A DNA stretch of 64,000 nucleotides, from the NCBI RefSeq assembly GCF_003116095.1, contig NZ_LGRA01000021.1, positions 1,447,208-1,511,207 on the forward strand, in the 5' to 3' direction. The notes beneath the pieces are model-generated. The model ran no database searches. It was not told the origin of the DNA and saw nothing but the letters and a program-made list of their open reading frames with translations. Numbering within the stretch: position 1 is the first letter of the stretch; each line of letters starts with the position of its first letter. The position numbers and the translations under genes are program-made. Origin of the DNA: Azospirillum sp. TSO35-2. GTDB taxonomy: Bacteria; Pseudomonadota; Alphaproteobacteria; Azospirillales; Azospirillaceae. Positions 1-8,862 of this stretch are shown here, in pieces.

Positions 1-324
1 GCCACGGCGCTGGCCACGGCACTGGATGACGCGCGGCGTCAGGCGGACGAGGGCGCGCTGATCGACCTCGCCGGTCTGGAGGACAGCGTCGCCCGCCTGT
101 GCGCCGCCGCCGAGGCGCTGCCGTCGACCGAAGCGCGGTCGCTGATCGGCCGGCTCGGCGAGCTCGTCGCCGCGCTCGACCCGCTGGCTGCGGCGCTGGC
201 CGACCAGAACGCCCGACGCGAGGACGCCATGGCCGCGGCCATCGCCGGCCGCGACGACCCCCACACCGCCCGCCAGCGCGCCGTCGCCGCCTATGGCCGC
301 CCGGCGGCGCCCGAATCGACCTGA
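1..324 (+). CDS. Helical protein upstream of fliO, 5' end outside window (possible FlgN-like)
   Basis: Open in frame 1 from the first base to a TGA at 322-324, giving the last 107 residues of a protein whose start lies outside the window. The visible part is almost entirely alpha-helical, Ala/Leu/Arg/Asp-rich, with no membrane segment or cysteine cluster beyond one Cys. It ends 12 nt before fliO, so it is probably the preceding gene of the flagellar export operon. Size and helical character would suit a flagellar chaperone of the FlgN/FliT kind, but no diagnostic motif is visible. The function is inferred from position only. Confidence 0.6.
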   Translation, partial: ATALATALDDARRQADEGALIDLAGLEDSVARLCAAAEALPSTEARSLIGRLGELVAALDPLAAALADQNARREDAMAAAIAGRDDPHTARQRAVAAYGRPAAPEST

Positions 325-336
325 GACAAGAGTCCG

Positions 337-699
337 ATGGATCTCGACCAGTACATCCGTTTCCTGATGGCGCTGCTGTTCGTCGTGGCGCTGATCATGG
401 TCGTCGCCTGGGTGCTGCGCCGCATCGGCATGGCCGGCGGCATGCCCGGCAAGGCGGCGCGCGGACGCGCCCGCCAGCGGCGGCTGAGCGTGGTGGAGGC
501 GCTGCCGATCGACGCCAAGCGGCGGCTTCTGCTGGTCCGCCGCGACGACCGCGAGCACCTGATCCTGCTGAGCGCCAACGGTGACCTGCTGGTCGACAGC
601 GCTCCGGCCGGCGGCTTCGACAGCGCGATGGCCCACAACGCGACCGCCCACAGCGACGCCGCGGCGGAGAGCCACGGCGCCGGGAGCGACGGGCGATGA
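337..699 (+). CDS. fliO: Flagellar biosynthesis protein FliO
   Basis: 120-aa protein with one N-terminal membrane segment (about residues 8-27), then a basic stretch and a small cytoplasmic beta domain (about residues 49-87, containing VVEALPIDAKRRLLLVRRD). This is the FliO/FliZ layout. FliO helps assemble the FliP ring of the flagellar type III export gate. The last four bases overlap the fliP start (ATGA), which supports both the identity and translational coupling. The C-terminal 30 residues are low-complexity Ala/His/Ser and probably disordered. Confidence 0.85.
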   Translation: MDLDQYIRFLMALLFVVALIMVVAWVLRRIGMAGGMPGKAARGRARQRRLSVVEALPIDAKRRLLLVRRDDREHLILLSANGDLLVDSAPAGGFDSAMAHNATAHSDAAAESHGAGSDGR

Positions 700-1499
700 C
701 CGCCCGGCGTCCGGTCCTGTCCCGGCCCGGCTGGAAACGGCCCGGCTGGAAGCCGCTGCTGGGCGGGCTGCTGCTGGCGCTGGCGGTCGGCACGGCGATG
801 GGGCTCTGGGCCGGCCCGGCGCTGGCGCAGAGCGTGACCTTCGACCTGGGCGACGCCGGCGGCACCGCGACCTCGCGCATCGTCCAGACGGTCGGGCTGA
901 TCACGGTGCTGTCGCTGGCGCCGTCGATCCTGATCATGATGACGGCCTTCACCCGCATCGTCATCGTGCTGTCCTTCCTGCGCAACGCGCTGGGCGTCCA
1001 GCAGGTGCCGCCGACGACGGTGATGATGTCGCTGGCGCTGTTCCTGACCTTCTTCGTCATGGCCCCGGTGTTCGAGCGCAGCTACAACCAGGGCATCCAG
1101 CCGCTGATCAACCAGGAAATCGACGAGATGGAGGCGTTCCGCCGCACGGTGGCGCCGCTGCGCGAGTTCATGCTGCACCACACCAGCGAGAAGGATCTGC
1201 GCCTGTTCATGGACATGGCCCGCCTTCAGAACGTGGCGGAACCGGGCGACACCCCGCTGCACGTCCTGGTGCCGGCCTTCATGATCTCCGAGATCAAGCG
1301 CGGGTTCGAGATCGGCTTCCTGCTGTTCCTGCCCTTCCTGATCATCGACATGGTGGTGTCGTCGATCCTGATGTCGATGGGCATGATGATGCTGCCGCCG
1401 ACGATGGTGGCGATTCCGTTCAAGATCATCTTCTTCGTGCTGGTCGACGGCTGGTACCTGATCGCCGGCTCGCTGGCCCGCAGCTTCGGCACGTTGTGA
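696..1499 (+). CDS. fliP: Flagellar type III export gate protein FliP
   Basis: 267-aa polytopic inner-membrane protein. It has a cleavable-looking N-terminal leader (to about residue 44, ending PALAQ), as in FliP. The core follows with the family's RIVIVLSFLRNALGVQQVPP segment, the periplasmic loop, and the C-terminal FLLFLPFLIIDMVVSSILMSMGM membrane block. FliP forms the pentameric core of the flagellar secretion channel with FliQ and FliR. The start ATG overlaps the fliO stop. No fliQ/fliR follows; a 268-bp gap precedes kup and shows no gene or obvious terminator. Confidence 0.95.
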   Translation: MTARRPVLSRPGWKRPGWKPLLGGLLLALAVGTAMGLWAGPALAQSVTFDLGDAGGTATSRIVQTVGLITVLSLAPSILIMMTAFTRIVIVLSFLRNALGVQQVPPTTVMMSLALFLTFFVMAPVFERSYNQGIQPLINQEIDEMEAFRRTVAPLREFMLHHTSEKDLRLFMDMARLQNVAEPGDTPLHVLVPAFMISEIKRGFEIGFLLFLPFLIIDMVVSSILMSMGMMMLPPTMVAIPFKIIFFVLVDGWYLIAGSLARSFGTL

Positions 1500-1767
1500 T
1501 CGCCGGCGGCCCCTGACCTCCGCACGGTATGCGGGAGCAAGCCCCGCGCACTTCGTCGCAGGGACCAAGCGGAGGCGCCGCCGCGCAAGCTGGCGCTGGT
1601 GTTGCGGTCGGCAAACGCGTATGAGGAAACCGATGAGCGCCGGCGGGGCGCGCGGCGCTGGGTCACTCCACCGGGCCGCTCCGTCGGTCATCGGCCCGGC
1701 TGTTCGCTTGCGGCGGTCCGGGGCGTGCCATCATACCGACGGACCAACTTCGGACCGCAACCACTGC

Positions 1768-3666
1768 ATGACTGAAACCGCTTTGAAGGCCGCGCAGCCC
1801 GACACCGGCAAGCTCGCGACGCTGACCCTCGGCGCGCTCGGCGTCGTTTTCGGCGACATCGGCACCAGCCCGCTCTACACGCTGCGCGAATGCTTCAGCC
1901 CGGAACATGGGCTGGCGCTCACCCACGACAACGTGCTCGGCATCATGTCCCTGGTGTTCTGGGCGCTGGTGATGGTGGTCACCGTCAAGTACGTGGTGTT
2001 CGTCATGCGCGCCGACAACAAGGGCGAGGGCGGAATCCTGTCGCTGCTGGCGCTGGCATCGAAGACCCGGCCCGACGCGTCCGGCCGGCTGACGGTGCTG
2101 ACCGCGCTGGGCCTGTTCGGCGCCTCGCTGTTCTACGGCGACGGCATGATCACACCGGCGATGTCGGTGCTGTCGGCGGTCGAGGGGCTGGAGGTGGCGG
2201 AGCCGGCGCTGGAGTCGATGGTGGTGCCGATCACGGTCTGCATCCTGATCGCGCTGTTCGGCATCCAGAGCCACGGCACCTCGCGCGTCGGCGCGCTGTT
2301 CGGCCCGATCATGGTCGCCTGGTTCGGCACGCTCGGCATCCTGGGGCTGATCCAGGTGGTGCAGCAGCCCAGCGTGCTGGTCGCCTTCAACCCCTATTAC
2401 GCCGTCAATTTCTTCATCCAGCATGGGCTGGCCGGCTTCCTGGTCCTGGGCGCGGTGGTGCTGGCGGTGACCGGCGGCGAGGCGCTGTACGCCGACATGG
2501 GGCATTTCGGCCGGCGCCCGATCCAGGTCGCCTGGCTGTTCGTGGTGCTGCCGGCGCTGCTGATCAACTATCTGGGCCAGTGCGCCCTGCTGCTGAGCGA
2601 CCCGTCGGCGGTCCGCAGCCCCTTCTATCTGCTGGCGCCGGACTGGGCGCTGTACCCGATGATCGGGCTGTCGACGGCGGCGACGGTCATCGCCAGCCAG
2701 GCGGTGATCTCCGGCGTCTTCTCGCTGACCCGGCAGGCGGTGCAGCTGGGCCTGTGCCCGCGGCTGGACATCCGCCACACCTCCAACGAGGAGGAGGGGC
2801 AGATCTACATCCCTCGCGCCAACTGGGGCCTGCTGGCGGCGGTGATCGGGTTGGTGGTGCTGTTCCAGTCCTCCAGCGGGCTGGCGTCGGCCTACGGCAT
2901 CGCGGTGTCCGGCGACATGATCATCACCACGCTGCTGGCGCTGGTGGTTGCGCACCGGAAATGGAACTGGAGCCTGCCGGTCTGCGCCGGGCTCGGCGTG
3001 ACGTTCCTCTCGGTCGATCTGTCCTTCTTCGCGGCCAACGCGGTCAAGATCCCGCATGGCGGCTGGGTCCCGCTGGTGATCGCCGCGGTGACGCTGGGCC
3101 TGATGGCGACCTGGCGCCGCGGCCGCGCCGTGCTGACCCGGCGGCTGGCCGAGGAATCGCTGCCGCTCGACGCCTTCATCCAGCGGCGGGCGAAATCGGG
3201 CGACATCCACCGGGTGAAGGGCACGGCGGTCTTCATGACCTCCAGCAACGACACGGTGCCGATCGCCCTGCTGCACAACCTGAAACACAATCAGGTGCTG
3301 CACGAACGCGTCGTCTTCGTCACCGTGCTGGTGGAGGACGTGCCCCGCGTGCCGGCCAAGGAGCGCGTGGTGGTGGAGGGGCTGGCCGACGGCTTCTACC
3401 GCATCACCGTCCGCTACGGCTTCTCGCAGGAGCCGAACATCCCGAAGGCGCTGCGGCTGTGCAAGGCGTTCGGGCTGGAGTTCGACGTGATGGCGACCTC
3501 CTTCTTCCTCGGCCGCGAGACGCTGATCCCACAGATGAACTCGCAGATGGCGTTGTGGCGCGAGAAGCTGTTCGTCGTGATGTCCCGCACCTCGGTCAGC
3601 GCCACCGACTTCTTCAAGCTGCCGCCCAACCGCGTGGTCGAGTTGGGCACCCAGGTGCAGTTGTGA
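1768..3666 (+). CDS. kup: Kup/Trk-type low-affinity K+ uptake transporter
   Basis: 632 aa, the usual Kup length. The N-terminus carries the family signature GVVFGDIGTSPLYTLRE. About 12 membrane helices follow to roughly residue 450, then a soluble C-terminal domain. Kup is a K+/H+ symporter of the inner membrane. The ATG at 1768 is preferred because homologous sequence (TLTLGALGVVFGD) begins shortly after it. The reading frame stays open upstream to 1621, but that part is low-complexity. A small hairpin (6-bp arms, 3678-3683 and 3690-3695) sits 12 nt past the stop, without a U-run. Confidence 0.93.
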   Translation: MTETALKAAQPDTGKLATLTLGALGVVFGDIGTSPLYTLRECFSPEHGLALTHDNVLGIMSLVFWALVMVVTVKYVVFVMRADNKGEGGILSLLALASKTRPDASGRLTVLTALGLFGASLFYGDGMITPAMSVLSAVEGLEVAEPALESMVVPITVCILIALFGIQSHGTSRVGALFGPIMVAWFGTLGILGLIQVVQQPSVLVAFNPYYAVNFFIQHGLAGFLVLGAVVLAVTGGEALYADMGHFGRRPIQVAWLFVVLPALLINYLGQCALLLSDPSAVRSPFYLLAPDWALYPMIGLSTAATVIASQAVISGVFSLTRQAVQLGLCPRLDIRHTSNEEEGQIYIPRANWGLLAAVIGLVVLFQSSSGLASAYGIAVSGDMIITTLLALVVAHRKWNWSLPVCAGLGVTFLSVDLSFFAANAVKIPHGGWVPLVIAAVTLGLMATWRRGRAVLTRRLAEESLPLDAFIQRRAKSGDIHRVKGTAVFMTSSNDTVPIALLHNLKHNQVLHERVVFVTVLVEDVPRVPAKERVVVEGLADGFYRITVRYGFSQEPNIPKALRLCKAFGLEFDVMATSFFLGRETLIPQMNSQMALWREKLFVVMSRTSVSATDFFKLPPNRVVELGTQVQL

Positions 3667-3824
3667 CGGCCGCCCGCCCGACGGAAATACGTCGGAAGAG
3701 TTAGGCCGTTCGCGCCAAGAAAGCCGGCGGGTCCCGCAAACAATCCGGTGATCTGTTCGAAAAGCCGCCCCGTAACGGTGATGTGTCCGCCAAGAGCGGG
3801 CCTTCACCGACACGAGGACATGCT

Positions 3825-4370
3825 ATGAAGAAGGTTGCCACCGTGGCGATCGCCACCCTTCTTTTTGCCGGTTGCGCCCACGCGGCGATGGAAAAGATGG
3901 TCGGCGGCGCGCCGATGTACCCCAGCAAGACCATCGTCGAGAACGCGTCCCAGTCCAAGGACCACACCACGCTCGTCGCCGCCGTGAAGGCCGCCGGGCT
4001 GGTCGACACCCTCAGCGGCAAGGGCCCCTTCACCGTCTTCGCCCCGACCAACGAGGCCTTCGCCGCCCTGCCCGCCGGCACGGTCGACAGCCTGCTGAAG
4101 CCGGAGAACAAGGGCCAGCTGACCAAGGTTCTGACCTACCACGTCGTCCCCGGCAAGCTGGACGCCAAGACCCTGATGGCGGACATCAAGAAGGGCAACG
4201 GCAAGGCGATGCTGAAGACGGTGGAGGGCATGCCGCTGACCGTCTCCCAGGCCGGCGACGCGGTCATGGTGGCCGACGCCTCGGGCGGCACCGCCCGCGT
4301 CACCATCGCCGACGTCGAGCAGTCGAACGGCGTCGTCCATGTGATCGACAAGGTTCTGCTGCCGAAGTAA
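3825..4370 (+). CDS. Exported fasciclin (FAS1) domain protein
   Basis: 181 aa. There is an export signal at residues 1-20 and one FAS1 domain (about 45-180). It shows the H1 motif TVFAPTNEAFAALP, the H2-type YHVVPGKL, and the closing segment NGVVHVIDKVLLPK. FAS1 proteins are periplasmic or surface adhesion-like proteins of mostly unknown role in bacteria. The ATG at 3825 follows a CGAGGA ribosome site. A cysteine in FAGC (residue 17) could be a weak lipobox, but Phe at -3 is unusual and an AxA site (AHA) follows, so ordinary signal peptidase cleavage is equally likely. It converges on the large minus-strand gene ending at 4455. Confidence 0.88.
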   Translation: MKKVATVAIATLLFAGCAHAAMEKMVGGAPMYPSKTIVENASQSKDHTTLVAAVKAAGLVDTLSGKGPFTVFAPTNEAFAALPAGTVDSLLKPENKGQLTKVLTYHVVPGKLDAKTLMADIKKGNGKAMLKTVEGMPLTVSQAGDAVMVADASGGTARVTIADVEQSNGVVHVIDKVLLPK

Positions 4371-4454
4371 CCGGCGGGGCAACGGCGGGGAGTTGGACGG
4401 CCGGCCAGCTCCTCCCGCCAGTTCCTCCCCCTGCCCCACGCGCCGTGGCCCCGA

Positions 4455-7400
4455 TCAGCTCGTCGGCTTGTCCGCCGTCTGTTTGCCGCGGTATCCCTTC
4501 AGGAACTTCTTGAACAGGTCGACCTCCGCGACACGCGAGCGGATCGTGCTGACGTCGATCAGCCCCATCGCCTGCTCCGGACGGGTCAAAATGCGGAAGG
4601 CGTCCTCGTTCGGACCGCCTTTTATCGCGCCGTCGAAGTCCTTTTTCAGCAGGTTCAAGCCGTTGCCGTCACCCGCCAGCGCCAGCGCGACGGCGCGGTT
4701 CAGCACGAGCTGCGAGGTGTTGGGGTCGAGCGGCTTGCCGGCCGCCGGCGGCGGACCGATCACCTTGTTCAGCGCCAGGGCCGCGGCATCCCACTTCTGG
4801 CCCTTCCAGGCGATGTCGACCCGCAGCAGGTTGGCGTTGGTGCTGTCGTCCTGCGCCAGCAACTGCATCGCCTCGTCGCCGCGGTTCAGCTCGGCCAACG
4901 CCTTGGCCTGCATCAGCCGCCGTTCCGCCGCCAGATCGGCCGGCATGCCGGTGACGTTGGACAGTTCCAGCGCCTTCAGCGCCTCCTCCGGCTTGTTGTC
5001 GAGCAGGCGGACCGAGGCGAGGCGGGTGCCGATCCGCGCCTTGTCCTGACCGGTCAGCCGGTATTCGACCTGATGCTGCAGCAGGTCGGCGGCGCGGTTC
5101 AGCAGGTCGATGGCGATCAGCCGTTCGGCCAGTTGCCGGATGATCTCGTCGCCGGCCTCGCCCACCGGGGTCAGCTCGCGGAACTGGTCGTAGAGCTGCA
5201 GCGCGTCGAGCGTCGGCATGCGCGCGGCGCCGTCCTTGAACAGGTCGGCGAAGATGCGCGACATCTCCTTGGTGATCGCCTCGGCCCGCGGGGTGTCGGC
5301 GACCAGGGCCGCCGTCTCCTTCATGGTGTTGAAGCCCTTGGCGTATTCGCCGCCGGCGATCAGGACCTCGCCCATGCGCGAGCGGATCTGCATCTCCAGA
5401 TCGTCGCCGCGCCAGGTGAAGGTCAGGCCGGCCAGTTGCTCCGCCGCGGCGCTGGGCGACATCTTGCCTTCCGACAACTCCAGGTTGGTCAGGGCGAGCC
5501 CGGCCTTGGCGCGGTAGAGCCGGTCATAGCTGTTGAACGCGCCGGTCAGTTGCTGACGCGCCTGGTCGGTCTCGCCGGTCTGGGCGTAGAGCAGGCCGCG
5601 CAGATACTGGGTCTGCGGGTTCTCCTCCTGGTCGGGACCGCTGTGTTCCAGCACGCGGTCGAGCAGCCGCTTGGCGGTCGCGGTGTCGCGGGTTTCCAGC
5701 GCCGCCTCCGCCGCCCGCAGGCCGAGCAGGCCGATCATCGGTTCGGGGTAGGAGTTCAACACCGGGCCGGAGGAGCGGAAACCGGCCATCGCCTTGGGCC
5801 AGTCGCGGCGTTCGGCGGCGATGGCGGCGCGCCACAGCGCGGCCTCCGGGTTGCCGGCCAGCGCCGGGGTCGACAGGTCGGTCTCGGCGCCATCGAGGTC
5901 GCCGGTCAGCACGCGGGCGGCGCCGCGCAGGGCGCGGAACTCCGGCCAGCCCTCCAGGTCGGGCTGGTTCTGCTGCAGCACGTCGAGCATGCCCAGCGTT
6001 TCCTGCCCGAAGCCGTTGGCGAAGTAGAAGCGCGCAAGGTCGAGCTGCGCCTTGGCCCGCTCCGACTCCGGCGCGTTGACGACGGCCAGTTGCAGGTCCT
6101 GCCGCGCCTCGGTGAAATGGTCGAGATCGCCGCGCTTCCAGGCCGGCAGGTTGAACAAACGCCGGCCCTGGAGCGTCTGCCCCTTGGGCGGCTCCATCGC
6201 CGACGAGGCGCCGCCGGCGGGCGGCGGGACCGGCTGCGGCGCGGCGGCGAGCTGGGACGGCACCGGCTGGGGCGCCTGCGACGCCGGCGGGGCGGCCGGC
6301 GGGGTGGCCGGTGGCGGGGCGGCGACCGCCGGGTTGCCGGCGTCGGCGGCCGGCGACATGTGCAGCCCGCCGGCGCTGGTCAGCTCCACCCCCTCCTTCA
6401 CCGGCCGGACCGTGACGTTGTCGGAGATCGGCCGGACCACGACGCCCTGGTAGGACGGCATGACCTCCAGGTCGGGGTAGCGGTGCGGCTCCGGCATGCC
6501 CAGGCCCGGCGCCGGCAGGGGCACCACCTGGATGCGGTCGCCGACGTCGGGGTCGGTGAACTGGACGACGTTCGCCGCGTCGGGCGCCCGCACCAGCAGC
6601 CGGGCTCCCAGCAGGAAATCGGGGTCGGGCTCCACCTTCAGGTCGCCGGCGCTGGCCATGTTGGCCGGGCGGGCCGAGGACAGCACCCGCCAGGTCGTGC
6701 CCTGGCGTTCGACCGTCGGCCACACCATCGGACCGATCCGGGTGCGGAACACGCTGCCGCCGGTCGCCGGCACCGGCTCCACCGTGCCCATCAGCTCCGA
6801 ACCCGGACCGGACAGCTTGCCGGCGCCGATCGGCATCGGCCGGTCGAACACGATGTAGAGCTGGCCGGCGCGTGGGTAGACGGCGATGGAGGCTGGACCG
6901 CCGGTGTCGAAGGTCAGCGTCGGCCCCTTCGGCCCGGCGGCGGACGGCGCCTTGGCCTCGGCCGGGGCGGCGGTCGTCGGCTTCGCCTCGGTCCCGGCGG
7001 CGGCCGGGGCGGCAACCGGGGTGGCCGCGGCGGCGTTGGCGGCGGTCGCCGAGCGGCCGGAGGTGGTGGACGCCACCATCGGCGCGTCCTTCGGCAGCGG
7101 CGTCACCGGCAGCGCGGCGGGGGGCGGACCGGCGGGGGCCGGAGCCACGGATGGCGTGGCCGGTTCCGGACGGACCGTGGTGGTGGTCGGGGACGGCCCG
7201 CCGGACGACCCGCTGGGACCGCTGCGCGGCGGCTCGGCCCCTTGGGAGCCGGCGGGCTGAGCACCGCCCTCCCCCCCTGGCGCCTTGCGCGAGCCGGGGT
7301 TGCCGACCTCCAGCACCACCGACTTGCCGGCCTTGCTGTCCTTCACCTCGGCGTCCTGCGGCACGGCGAAGGTGACGGCCAGCGTGCCGTCGGGCTGGCG

Positions 7401-8150
7401 GTAGGCCTCGACATTCTGGACGTTGCGCGGCTTCGCCCTGGTCACCGCCGACAGGTCGGGGCTGCCGCCCTTGTCGAAGGCCACGGTCACCGCGGCGCCG
7501 TCGCGCTTCACCGTGTAGCCGACCGGCGCCGGCCAATCGAAGACCAGACGGCTGTGGTCGGGGTGGTCGGCGGCGCGCACCGCGACCTTGCCGGCCGACG
7601 GCACCAACTTGCCCGCAGTCGCGGACGGCAGCGGTTTGTCCGCGGTCGCGGACGGCGGTGGTTTGTCCGCAGTCGCGGACGGCAGCGGTTTGTCCGCGGC
7701 AGCGGCCGGAGCCGCGGCCTTGTCGGGTGCCGGCGCGGCGACGGCCGGCGACAGGTCGATCGCGACCGCGGCGCCGTTGCGGAAGCTCTTCACCGACACC
7801 GGGCGCTTCAGGTCGAAGGTCACCGTCTTGCCGTCCGGCTCCACCCGGCCGGCGGCCAGATAGTCCGGCAGGCTGCGGACCACGCGGTCCAGCGCGACGT
7901 CGATCGGCTGGGTGAAGGCGATGACCAGCCGATCGCCCTCCACCGCCGCGGTGTAGTCGACGGCGGACGGCCAGTCGAAGACCAGGCGGCCGAAATCCTT
8001 GTGGCTGCCCGCGCGCACCGGCACGGTGGCGGCGTCCGCCGGCGGCGCCAGCAGAACCGGCACGGCCAGCAGCGCCACCGCCGCGGCGCAGCCGCGCAGC
8101 CAGCGCCTCGTCACCAAGGCCGTTCGTCCCGATGCCGGCTGCCCCGTCAC
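4455..8150 (-). CDS. Large exported AMIN-like/TPR protein, last gene of cheZ-motB-like cluster
   Basis: 1231 aa from a GTG at 8150 that lies one base after the stop of the upstream motB-like gene, with AGGAG 9 nt before it. A signal peptide spans about residues 12-40. Two clear copies of a beta-rich AMIN-like module follow (around LVFDWPSAVDYT and LVFDWPAPVGYT). They are separated by 9-residue repeats; then come a Pro/Ala-rich linker, a third beta segment (GPTLTFDTGG), another Pro-rich linker, and TPR-like helices from about residue 650 to the end. AMIN domains bind peptidoglycan or envelope components. Its role is unknown; the company of motor-like genes suggests a periplasmic scaffold for a motility or envelope-energised apparatus. 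Confidence 0.82.
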   Translation of the reverse strand: MTGQPASGRTALVTRRWLRGCAAAVALLAVPVLLAPPADAATVPVRAGSHKDFGRLVFDWPSAVDYTAAVEGDRLVIAFTQPIDVALDRVVRSLPDYLAAGRVEPDGKTVTFDLKRPVSVKSFRNGAAVAIDLSPAVAAPAPDKAAAPAAAADKPLPSATADKPPPSATADKPLPSATAGKLVPSAGKVAVRAADHPDHSRLVFDWPAPVGYTVKRDGAAVTVAFDKGGSPDLSAVTRAKPRNVQNVEAYRQPDGTLAVTFAVPQDAEVKDSKAGKSVVLEVGNPGSRKAPGGEGGAQPAGSQGAEPPRSGPSGSSGGPSPTTTTVRPEPATPSVAPAPAGPPPAALPVTPLPKDAPMVASTTSGRSATAANAAAATPVAAPAAAGTEAKPTTAAPAEAKAPSAAGPKGPTLTFDTGGPASIAVYPRAGQLYIVFDRPMPIGAGKLSGPGSELMGTVEPVPATGGSVFRTRIGPMVWPTVERQGTTWRVLSSARPANMASAGDLKVEPDPDFLLGARLLVRAPDAANVVQFTDPDVGDRIQVVPLPAPGLGMPEPHRYPDLEVMPSYQGVVVRPISDNVTVRPVKEGVELTSAGGLHMSPAADAGNPAVAAPPPATPPAAPPASQAPQPVPSQLAAAPQPVPPPAGGASSAMEPPKGQTLQGRRLFNLPAWKRGDLDHFTEARQDLQLAVVNAPESERAKAQLDLARFYFANGFGQETLGMLDVLQQNQPDLEGWPEFRALRGAARVLTGDLDGAETDLSTPALAGNPEAALWRAAIAAERRDWPKAMAGFRSSGPVLNSYPEPMIGLLGLRAAEAALETRDTATAKRLLDRVLEHSGPDQEENPQTQYLRGLLYAQTGETDQARQQLTGAFNSYDRLYRAKAGLALTNLELSEGKMSPSAAAEQLAGLTFTWRGDDLEMQIRSRMGEVLIAGGEYAKGFNTMKETAALVADTPRAEAITKEMSRIFADLFKDGAARMPTLDALQLYDQFRELTPVGEAGDEIIRQLAERLIAIDLLNRAADLLQHQVEYRLTGQDKARIGTRLASVRLLDNKPEEALKALELSNVTGMPADLAAERRLMQAKALAELNRGDEAMQLLAQDDSTNANLLRVDIAWKGQKWDAAALALNKVIGPPPAAGKPLDPNTSQLVLNRAVALALAGDGNGLNLLKKDFDGAIKGGPNEDAFRILTRPEQAMGLIDVSTIRSRVAEVDLFKKFLKGYRGKQTADKPTS
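7591..7698 (-). repeat. 27-bp in-frame tandem repeat (9-aa unit)
   Basis: Inside the AMIN/TPR gene. Three close copies start at 7618, 7645 and 7672 on the plus numbering, with a diverged fourth unit at 7591-7617. They encode the 9-residue unit ATADKPLPS and variants in the linker between the first two beta modules. Expected to expand and contract by slippage. Confidence 0.8.
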
Positions 8151-8151
8151 C

Positions 8152-8862
8152 TCAATCCGCTCCTTCCTCACGCACCACGATGTCGACCGGCAGGCGCCCG
8201 CCGCCATGGACCGGCGCACCCTCCGCCGGGATCATCACCGCCCGCGCCACCAGATCACGGCGATAGCCGGTCTCGCGCAGCGCCGCCGACACCGCCACCG
8301 CCCGGGTCAGCGCCCGTTCCCACGCCGCGCCGCCGGTCATGTCCTCGCGCTCGGCGTGGCCGACCAGCTCGATGCGGTTGCCGATGCGGCCGATCACGGC
8401 GCCCAGCAGGAACAGCACCCGCCGCCCTTCCTCGGTGAAGGCGGCGCCGGACGGGTCGAACAGCCGTTCGCCCGGCAGCCGGATGACGACCCGGTCGTCC
8501 TCCCGCCGGACATCGACCACCGACAGCTCGGCGTTCGACCGCAACTGGCTGCCCAGCAGGGCGGCCAGATAATGCAGGTCGATCGCCGCCCGCGCCTCCA
8601 CCGCCTGGGCGTTGAAGGCGGCGCGCGGGTCGGCCGGCCGGTCCGACGGCGTCGTGGCGGTCGACCGCGCCGCCGGCATCGTCTCCGACACGCCCTTGGC
8701 CAGCTTCGTCCAGCGCTCCGCCTCCGGCTCGCTCATGGAATACATCAGCACGAAGAAGGCGAGCATCAAGGAAATCAGATCGGTGAAGCTGATCAGCCAC
8801 AGCGTCTTGCGGTGGCCGCCGCCGTCGCCCGCGTCGCTCCGCACTGTCGGAACGCGGATCAT
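8152..8862 (-). CDS. MotB-like stator/OmpA-type protein retaining the membrane aspartate
   Basis: 236 aa. One N-terminal membrane helix with SFTDLISLMLAFFVLMYSMS; D28 aligns with the proton-conducting Asp of MotB (D32 of E. coli MotB). A linker follows, then an OmpA/MotB-like peptidoglycan-binding domain (about residues 110-230) with VVIRLPGERLFDPSGAAFTE and a later IELVGHAER. Its ATG overlaps the stop of the preceding MotB-like gene (ATGA). No motA partner lies in the window. It could be a MotB paralogue, a Tol/Exb-like energiser or part of the flagellar motor; position after cheZ favours motility. Confidence 0.8.
   Translation of the reverse strand: MIRVPTVRSDAGDGGGHRKTLWLISFTDLISLMLAFFVLMYSMSEPEAERWTKLAKGVSETMPAARSTATTPSDRPADPRAAFNAQAVEARAAIDLHYLAALLGSQLRSNAELSVVDVRREDDRVVIRLPGERLFDPSGAAFTEEGRRVLFLLGAVIGRIGNRIELVGHAEREDMTGGAAWERALTRAVAVSAALRETGYRRDLVARAVMIPAEGAPVHGGGRLPVDIVVREEGAD

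Noticed and set aside
7591..7698. Repeat array considered as CRISPR
   Set aside because: Units are contiguous, in frame and coding, without spacers or cas genes.
5073..8438. Very long plus-strand open frame opposite the AMIN/TPR and MotB-like genes
   Set aside because: Arg/Gly/His-rich composition without any domain; the other strand encodes signal peptide, AMIN and TPR features with ribosome site.
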